Positions 7,031-11,720 of a stretch of 11,720 nucleotides of DNA are shown here, piece by piece. The position numbers and the translations under genes are program-made. A model generated the notes under the pieces. That model was not told where the DNA came from. It saw only the letters and a list, made by a program, of their open reading frames with translations, and searched no databases. This stretch comes from Acetobacteraceae bacterium (GTDB lineage Bacteria > Pseudomonadota > Alphaproteobacteria > Acetobacterales > Acetobacteraceae), in the NCBI GenBank assembly GCA_003164305.1, contig PLSZ01000632.1, positions 424 to 12,143 on the forward strand. The letters run 5' to 3'. Each line of letters opens with the position of its first letter. The stretch's first letter is position 1.

Positions 7031-8277
7031 CAGTGCGACACCGCCGCCGCCGCGGCCTCATCGATCAGCCGTCCGGTGCGAAACCGGTCCAAACTGAACG
7101 GCGCGGCGATCGGATGCGGCTCCCCCCTCGCGATGGTCGCCGCGAATACGTGCCCCGACCCCGGCGTCGCCTTGAACCCTCCCGTGCCCCAGCCGCAATT
7201 GACGAACAACCCCGGCACCGGCGTCAGCCCAATGATCGGCGAGCGATCCGGCGTGCAATCCACGATCCCACCCCAGTTCCGCAACATCCGCAGCCGCCGG
7301 AATGACGGAAACAGCTCGCAAATCGCCTCCAACGTGTGCATCGCGATGTGCGGTCCACCGGCCTGGCTGTACGACGTATAAGCGTCCGTGCCGGCGCCAA
7401 TCACCAGCTCGCCCTTGTCGGATTGCGAGATATACGCATGCACCGTGTTCGACATGACCACGCAGGGCATCACCGGCTTCACCGGCTCCGACACCAGCGC
7501 CTGCAACGGAAACGATTCCAGCGGCATGCGCATTCCCGCCATGGCCATCAGCACGCTGGTATGGCCCGCCGCGGCCACACCGATCTTCCGGCACCGGATC
7601 GATCCACGCGTGGTCTCGACGCCCGTCACCGCGCCGTCCACGCCCCGCGCGATCCCGGTCACTTCGCAGTTCTGGATGATATCGACGCCCAGAGCGCTCG
7701 CCGCCCGCGCGTATCCCCACGCGACCGCGTCATGCCGCGCCACCCCGCCGCGCCGCTGCAACGCCGCGCCGAGCACCGGATACCGCGCCGCCCCGCCGAT
7801 CTCCAGCGGCGGACAAAACGCCTTCGCCTGTTCCGGCGTCAGCCATTCGTTGTCGATCCCCTGTAACCGATTGGCGTGCACGTGCCGCCGGAACACCTGC
7901 ACGTCGTGATGATTATGCGCCAACATGATCACCCCGCGCGGTGAATACATCACGTTGTAATTCAGCGCCTGAGACAAACCCTCCCACAACTTCAACGCAT
8001 GTTCGTAAATCGCCGCGCTCTCGTCCCACAAATAGTTCGAGCGGATGATCGTCGTGTTCCGTCCGGTATTGCCGCCGCCCAACCATCCCTTGTCCAGCAC
8101 GGCGATGTTTCGCACGCCGTGCTCCGACGCCAGGTAATACGCGGTCGCCAGCCCATGCCCGCCCGCGCCAACGATCACGACATCGTAAGCATCGCGCGGC
8201 TCGGGGGAGCGCCATTGTTCCGGCCACGCGCCACCGAAGGCGCGTCGCAGCAAGGACCATGCGGAGAATCGAACCAT
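7030..8277 (-). CDS. soxB: Sarcosine oxidase beta subunit (SoxB), FAD/FMN-binding
   Basis: This is the catalytic flavoprotein subunit of heterotetrameric sarcosine oxidase, where the amine is oxidised at FAD and electrons pass to a covalently bound FMN that reacts with O2. The Rossmann motif [16 protein letters not shown] starts near residue 34. The SoxB signature [17 protein letters not shown] lies near residue 71. The motif [16 protein letters not shown] includes His182, the likely covalent FMN ligand of the family. The C terminus has the typical [21 protein letters not shown] chose the ATG at 8277, which gives 415 residues, the usual family size. It has GGAGAG 9 bases upstream and an N-terminal [10 protein letters not shown] helix typical of SoxB. 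A start at 8349 would add 24 unconserved residues and overlap the divergent gene. This is the first gene of the sox operon. Confidence 0.95.
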   Translation of the reverse strand: MVRFSAWSLLRRAFGGAWPEQWRSPEPRDAYDVVIVGAGGHGLATAYYLASEHGVRNIAVLDKGWLGGGNTGRNTTIIRSNYLWDESAAIYEHALKLWEGLSQALNYNVMYSPRGVIMLAHNHHDVQVFRRHVHANRLQGIDNEWLTPEQAKAFCPPLEIGGAARYPVLGAALQRRGGVARHDAVAWGYARAASALGVDIIQNCEVTGIARGVDGAVTGVETTRGSIRCRKIGVAAAGHTSVLMAMAGMRMPLESFPLQALVSEPVKPVMPCVVMSNTVHAYISQSDKGELVIGAGTDAYTSYSQAGGPHIAMHTLEAICELFPSFRRLRMLRNWGGIVDCTPDRSPIIGLTPVPGLFVNCGWGTGGFKATPGSGHVFAATIARGEPHPIAAPFSLDRFRTGRLIDEAAAAAVSH

Positions 8278-8286
8278 CCCGCGATT

Positions 8287-8292
8287 CTCTCC
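8287..8292 (-). promoter_or_regulatory. Shine-Dalgarno site of soxB
   Basis: GGAGAG on the minus strand lies 9 bases before the ATG at 8277. It supports the shorter soxB start over the upstream in-frame ATG at 8349. It is the only good SD seen at a gene start in the operon, as expected for its first gene. Confidence 0.7.
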
Positions 8293-8334
8293 GCCTGGAC
8301 GCGGCGACGCAAGCTGGCTATGCAACCGGCGGAA

Positions 8335-8342
8335 AAGGGGAA
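8335..8342 (+). promoter_or_regulatory. Shine-Dalgarno site of the GMC oxidoreductase gene
   Basis: AAGGGGAA lies 5 bases before the ATG at 8348. The 70-base gap between this gene and soxB must hold both divergent promoters. I could not pick out convincing -35/-10 pairs in it. Confidence 0.6.
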
Positions 8343-8347
8343 CGGAC

Positions 8348-9964
8348 ATGGCGCATTACGACTACATCATCGTCGGCGCCGGCTCGGCCGGATGCGTGCT
8401 GGCCAACCGGCTGACCGAGGACCGGAACAACCGCGTGCTGCTGCTGGAAGCCGGTCCGCCCGACAAATCGATGTGGATCAACATCCCCGCCGGCTTCACC
8501 AAACTGCTGAACAGTCCCATCTACAATTGGAACTTCGCCACCGAGCCCGAGCCGAACGCGCATAACCGCTCCATCCCCATTCCGCGCGGCCGTACTTTAG
8601 GCGGTTCCAGTTCCATCAACGGCATGCTGTACGTCCGCGGCAATCCTCTCGACTACAACACCTGGGCTCAATACGGCAACCGCGGCTGGTCTTACGAATC
8701 CGTCTTGCCATACTTCAAGAAAGCCGAACGTTTCGAACCCGGAGGAGACGATTCGCGCGGCACCGACGGTCCGCTGCACGTCAGCCACATGGTCGAAAAA
8801 GCCGAACTTCTGGACGCCTTCATCGACGCTGCGTCGGCTGAAGGTTTCCCGCGCAACAAAGATTACAACAACGGCCACCAGGAAGGCTTCGGCTATTACC
8901 AGGTCACGCAGAAGAACGGCGAACGCTGGTCCACTGCCCGAGGCTTCCTCGATCCGATCCGTAATCGTCCTAATCTGCGGATAGAAACCGGCGCCTACAC
9001 GACGAAAGTCATCCTGGATGGCAAACGCGCGGCGGGCGTCGCTTATACCCAGCACGGCGTCGCGAAAGAAGCCTACTGCGACAAAGAAGTCATCGTCGCG
9101 GCCGGAGCCGTCAAATCCCCGCACATCCTGGAATTGTCCGGCATCGGTCAGCCCGATTTGCTGACCTCCCTCGGCATTCCGGTGTTGCACGAATTGAAGG
9201 GCGTCGGCGAAAATTATCGGGACCATTACGCGCCACGGATGAACTGGCGCGTGAAGCTGCCGGTAACGTTGAACGAACGCTCGCGCGGTCTGGCCCTGGC
9301 GAAAGAGGTGCTGAAATACTACACCCAGCGCCGCGGCATCCTGACCTTCACCGCCGGCATCGTCTACGGCTTCGTTAAAACCCAGGCCGACATGGAAGAG
9401 CCCGACGTGCAATTTCATTTCGCGCACGCCAGCTACGGCAACGCGCAGACCCGCGACCTGGAGCGGGAGCCGGGCATGACCCTGACCGTGTATCAATGCC
9501 GTCCCGAATCGAAAGGCTCGATCCACGCGAAAAGCGCCGACCCGGCCGCAATGCCGGCGATCCGGCCGAATTATCTCGCGGACCCGATGGACCGGCGCGT
9601 GCTGGTCGATGGCATGAAGCTCGGCCGCCGCATCATCGACAACGCCGTGCTGGACAAGTACCGCGCCTTCGAAATGAACCCCGGCGACAAAGTGCAAACC
9701 GACGACGAGTGGCTGGATTTCGCCCGCGCCAACGGCCAGACGACGTATCACGTGATCGGCACATGCAAGATGGGCTCGGACCCGTTCGCGGTGGTTGACG
9801 ATCAGTTACGCGTGCACGGGATCGCTGGGCTGCGCGTGGTCGATGCGTCGATCATGCCGACGGTGCCCTCGGGCAATACCAATGCCGCGGTCATCATGAT
9901 CGCGGAAAAGGGCGCCGACATGATCAAGGAAGCCGCCGGACAACCGTTACGCGTCGCGGCGTAG
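8348..9964 (+). CDS. GMC-family FAD oxidoreductase (choline/alcohol dehydrogenase-like)
   Basis: This 538-residue flavoprotein of the glucose-methanol-choline oxidoreductase family oxidises an alcohol to an aldehyde or acid using FAD. The N-terminal FAD motif [17 protein letters not shown] sits at residues 6-22. GMC signature 1 ([18 protein letters not shown]) is at 81-98 and signature 2 ([15 protein letters not shown]) at 253-267. The catalytic pair is His468 ([12 protein letters not shown]) and Asn512 (SGNTNAA). Their 44-residue spacing is like that of choline oxidase. Length and motif order are normal and no signal peptide is seen. The ATG has a purine-rich SD, AAGGGGAA, ending 5 bases upstream. 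It diverges from soxB across 70 bases, so shared regulation is possible. Choline or a related alcohol is a reasonable substrate beside a sarcosine oxidase, but the family is broad and this is not proven. Confidence 0.93.
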   Translation: MAHYDYIIVGAGSAGCVLANRLTEDRNNRVLLLEAGPPDKSMWINIPAGFTKLLNSPIYNWNFATEPEPNAHNRSIPIPRGRTLGGSSSINGMLYVRGNPLDYNTWAQYGNRGWSYESVLPYFKKAERFEPGGDDSRGTDGPLHVSHMVEKAELLDAFIDAASAEGFPRNKDYNNGHQEGFGYYQVTQKNGERWSTARGFLDPIRNRPNLRIETGAYTTKVILDGKRAAGVAYTQHGVAKEAYCDKEVIVAAGAVKSPHILELSGIGQPDLLTSLGIPVLHELKGVGENYRDHYAPRMNWRVKLPVTLNERSRGLALAKEVLKYYTQRRGILTFTAGIVYGFVKTQADMEEPDVQFHFAHASYGNAQTRDLEREPGMTLTVYQCRPESKGSIHAKSADPAAMPAIRPNYLADPMDRRVLVDGMKLGRRIIDNAVLDKYRAFEMNPGDKVQTDDEWLDFARANGQTTYHVIGTCKMGSDPFAVVDDQLRVHGIAGLRVVDASIMPTVPSGNTNAAVIMIAEKGADMIKEAAGQPLRVAA

Positions 9965-10000
9965 GCTTCGTTCCGCTTCCTTCATCATAGGGCCCTCATC

Positions 10001-10086
10001 GTCATCACCGGGCTCGACCCGGTGACCAGGCGGGGCACGCACATTGTGCGGCGAGAGATGGCCGGGTCGAGCCCGGCCATGACGTT
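10001..10086. repeat. Dispersed palindromic intergenic repeat, copy 2
   Basis: The arms are 10001-10025 and 10058-10083. Both contain the core CGGGCTCGACCCGG, itself a near-palindrome, so each arm can also fold on itself. The centre carries GCACGCACATTGTGCGGCG, matching the centre of the copy at 3216-3294 with two extra bases and few changes. It lies in the 166-base convergent gap between the GMC gene and the minus-strand monooxygenase gene. An additional 8-base palindrome AGGGCCCT is at about 9989-9996. A role in 3'-end formation or transcript stability is possible but unproven. Confidence 0.8.
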
Positions 10087-10130
10087 GAGAATGCGTACAC
10101 CACGGCCCCCCGGCACCCCGCCGAACGCCC

Positions 10131-11327
10131 TTACAAATCCCGCGCGCCCAACGTCCGCGCGCGGATCGCCTCCTCCGGTGCCTCCCGCCCGTGATCGGTG
10201 AACGCGCGTTTCACCGCCTCCACCGTCCCGCCGAACACCGCCTTCCGATTGTCCCGCGCCCAGGTGTTGGACGACACGATTGGATCGAGCGACGCCTGGA
10301 ACACCGGCATCACATACCGGGCAAACAACTCGAAGCTCCGCATCGTCTGCTCGCGATCCGCCCATTCGTGCGCCCGGAACAATATGCCGCCGAAACCACC
10401 CTGGCTGTAGCCCAACAGCCGGTTGATCCCCTTGATGACGGTCTCGGGCGATCCCACCAGCGTCGTCCCCATCTTCACGCCCTCGCGCAACGGATCGTCG
10501 GCGCGGCCCGGCGGCCGGCCCAGAGTGTCCTCGAAGTAAGTCTGTGTCTCGATCCGTTCGCCGCGGCTGACCTCGTGCAGCGCCTGCTCGTCATCCTGCG
10601 CGACATGCGCGTTGACCACGATGCGCCAGTTCTTCCGGCTCATGGTCTTGCCGTTCTTCGCCGCCGCGTCCTCGGCGATTTTCCATTGCGTCGCCATCGC
10701 CTCCGGGCCGCCCGGCAGTCCCGCGCCGATCGACAGCACGCCGACACCGTGAGTCCCCGCCGCGATCATCCCGAACGGCGTGATCGTGCTGGCGACCGCG
10801 ATCTCGAAATGCGGATCGCTGTACGGCGCCAGATGCAGCCGCGCCTGGTTCATCTCGAACCAATCGGTTTTCATGGTGACCGGCTCTTCGCATTTCAGCA
10901 GCCGCATGATGGCGTCCATCGCCTCCAGCATGCGCGGCCGTTGCGTGGACGGCTCGATCCCCAGCATGTAAGCGTCCGACGTCAGCGCGCCGGGACCGCA
11001 GCCCAGCATGGCGCGGCCGCGGGTCATGTGGTCGAGCTGCACCCAACGTTGCGCCACCAGAAACGGATGGTGATACGGCAACGACGTCACGCCCGAACCC
11101 AATTTAATGTACTTCGTCTTCTCCGCCGCCGCCGCGATGATCAACTCGGGCGAGGCGATCAATTCCCAACCGGCCGAGTGGTGCTCGCCGATCCATGCCT
11201 CATCGTAACCAAGTTCGTCCAGCCATTGTAGCAACTCGACGTCGCGGGTGATCGCCAGCGTGGGATTTTCGCCGACGCGGTGGAAGGGGGCGAGGAAAAT
11301 GCCGAATTTCAAGCCGCGATGGGCCAT
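10131..11327 (-). CDS. LLM-class flavin-dependent monooxygenase (luciferase-like)
   Basis: This 398-residue TIM-barrel protein belongs to the bacterial luciferase-like superfamily, which uses reduced FMN (or F420 in some members) supplied by a partner reductase to oxidise a small organic substrate. The N terminus has KFGIFLAPFH, then the conserved YDEAWIGEHH at residues 41-50. It continues with KLGSGVTSLPYHHPFLVAQR and the GCGPGALTSDAYMLG loop, a pattern I associate with limonene monooxygenase-like members. The start at 11327 is chosen because AGGAG lies 8 bases upstream and the barrel begins at once. An in-frame extension to 11612 would be antisense to the divergent dehydrogenase and is not real. 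The gene is convergent with the GMC gene and divergent from the SDR gene. The substrate is unknown. Confidence 0.92.
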   Translation of the reverse strand: MAHRGLKFGIFLAPFHRVGENPTLAITRDVELLQWLDELGYDEAWIGEHHSAGWELIASPELIIAAAAEKTKYIKLGSGVTSLPYHHPFLVAQRWVQLDHMTRGRAMLGCGPGALTSDAYMLGIEPSTQRPRMLEAMDAIMRLLKCEEPVTMKTDWFEMNQARLHLAPYSDPHFEIAVASTITPFGMIAAGTHGVGVLSIGAGLPGGPEAMATQWKIAEDAAAKNGKTMSRKNWRIVVNAHVAQDDEQALHEVSRGERIETQTYFEDTLGRPPGRADDPLREGVKMGTTLVGSPETVIKGINRLLGYSQGGFGGILFRAHEWADREQTMRSFELFARYVMPVFQASLDPIVSSNTWARDNRKAVFGGTVEAVKRAFTDHGREAPEEAIRARTLGARDL

Positions 11328-11335
11328 GTGCGTGA

Positions 11336-11340
11336 CTCCT
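11336..11340 (-). promoter_or_regulatory. Shine-Dalgarno site of the LLM monooxygenase gene
   Basis: AGGAG on the minus strand lies 8 bases before the ATG at 11327. It fixes the start and rules out the 95-residue upstream extension of the frame. Confidence 0.75.
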
Positions 11341-11366
11341 GATTGATTGCCCCCATCCTGCCGCCT

Positions 11367-11378
11367 TACCGGCCGGTA
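11367..11378. promoter_or_regulatory. 12-base perfect palindrome between divergent genes, candidate operator
   Basis: TACCGGCCGGTA is a perfect 12-base palindrome. It lies 40 bases from the LLM start and 59 bases from the SDR start, inside the 109-base divergent gap. Its position fits an operator for a dimeric regulator controlling both genes. GC-rich palindromes arise easily by chance, and no regulator gene is visible in the window, so this is only a candidate. Confidence 0.35.
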
Positions 11379-11421
11379 GCCAAGCCCATCGCCGCATGGC
11401 AGTTTGCCCAAACGGCGGAAA

Positions 11422-11428
11422 AAGGAGG
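11422..11428 (+). promoter_or_regulatory. Shine-Dalgarno site of the SDR gene
   Basis: AAGGAGG lies 8 bases before the ATG at 11437. It is the strongest SD in the window and fixes the start of the truncated dehydrogenase. Confidence 0.85.
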
Positions 11429-11436
11429 AACGAGCC

Positions 11437-11720
11437 ATGCGTTTGGCCAACAAGGTGGCGATCATCAGTGGCGCGGCGTCCGGCATGGGCGCGGCGACGG
11501 CGCGGCGTTTCGGCAAGCAGGGCGCCAAGGTCGTCATCGCCGACATGCTGGAAGGCGAAGGCAAGATCGTCGCCGGAGAGATCGAGAACGCCGGCGGCAC
11601 CGCCGTCTTCATGCACCTGAACGTGACCGAGGAAGCCGGCTGGAATCAGGTCGTCGCCGAAACGGTCGCCCTCTATGGCCGCCTGGATATCCTGGTGAAC
11701 AACGCCGGCATCAGCGGCAG
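11437..11720 (+). CDS. Short-chain dehydrogenase/reductase (SDR), 3' truncated
   Basis: This is the N-terminal part (94 residues) of a classical SDR oxidoreductase, which interconverts alcohols and ketones with a nicotinamide cofactor. The glycine motif is SGAASGMG at residues 11-18, the classical TGxxxGxG with Ser in place of Thr. Asp36 at the end of the second strand (KVVIAD) favours NAD(H) over NADP(H). The structural NNAG motif is at 88-91. The catalytic Ser-Tyr-Lys lies beyond the window. It starts divergently from the LLM monooxygenase, so the two may be co-regulated and act on the same pathway. SDR substrates cannot be inferred from this part. Confidence 0.92.
   Translation, partial: MRLANKVAIISGAASGMGAATARRFGKQGAKVVIADMLEGEGKIVAGEIENAGGTAVFMHLNVTEEAGWNQVVAETVALYGRLDILVNNAGISG

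Noticed and set aside
8278..8349. 24-residue N-terminal extension of SoxB
   Set aside because: It overlaps the start of the divergent GMC gene. The ATG at 8277 has GGAGAG upstream and gives the normal family length.
10191..11231. 346-residue plus-strand open frame antisense to the LLM monooxygenase
   Set aside because: It is Arg/His-rich shadow coding with no SD and no family features.
11328..11612. 95-residue N-terminal extension of the LLM gene
   Set aside because: It would be antisense to the SDR start and its SD. The ATG at 11327 has its own AGGAG and the conserved barrel begins right there.
1..11720. CRISPR array, tRNA, rRNA or known riboswitch
   Set aside because: I saw no regularly spaced direct repeats, tRNA-like cloverleaf or recognisable RNA element. 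Nearly all the sequence is covered by confident protein genes.

Overview
The window looks like the chromosome of a high-GC alphaproteobacterium. An Acetobacteraceae/Rhodospirillales-type host is my best guess, but it rests on overall gene style, not on a marker gene. Genes are tightly packed, with stop/start overlaps inside operons and Shine-Dalgarno sites only at operon heads. Both convergent gene ends carry palindromic intergenic DNA.

Layout. (1) 3-2948, plus strand: the end of a type III polyketide synthase gene (5' part outside the window), then an overlapping ICMT-family integral membrane methyltransferase, then a 14-helix DHA2-type MFS exporter. This reads as a small secondary-metabolite cassette that makes, O-methylates and exports a product. 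It resembles the bpsA-bpsB pair of Bacillus with a transporter added. (2) 2949-3389: a 441-base convergent gap with no gene but two palindromic elements. One is a concentric nested inverted repeat (3039-3215). The other is an ~80-base palindrome (3216-3294) whose relative recurs at 10001-10086. (3) 8277 down to 3390, minus strand: a heterotetrameric sarcosine oxidase operon in the order soxB-soxD-soxA, each junction overlapping by 1-4 bases. The alpha subunit is 1123 residues because a SoxG (gamma) domain is fused in frame to its C terminus, so three genes encode all four subunits. (4) 8348-9964, plus strand: a GMC-family flavin alcohol/choline dehydrogenase, divergent from soxB across 70 bases. 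(5) 9965-10130: convergent gap with the second copy of the palindromic repeat. (6) 11327 down to 10131, minus strand: a luciferase-like (LLM) flavin monooxygenase, divergent across 109 bases from (7) 11437 onward, plus strand, a short-chain dehydrogenase cut by the window end.

How the genes may work together. SoxB, SoxD and SoxAG should form one enzyme that oxidatively demethylates sarcosine (or a similar N-methyl amino acid) to glycine, passing the one-carbon unit to tetrahydrofolate and releasing H2O2. The divergent GMC dehydrogenase could supply upstream chemistry (choline to betaine), but this is inference. The LLM/SDR pair is a plausible two-step oxidation module of unknown substrate. 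The most unusual items are the SoxA-SoxG fusion, which retains an in-frame ATG with an SD-like motif at the junction, and the palindromic repeat family in both convergent gaps.
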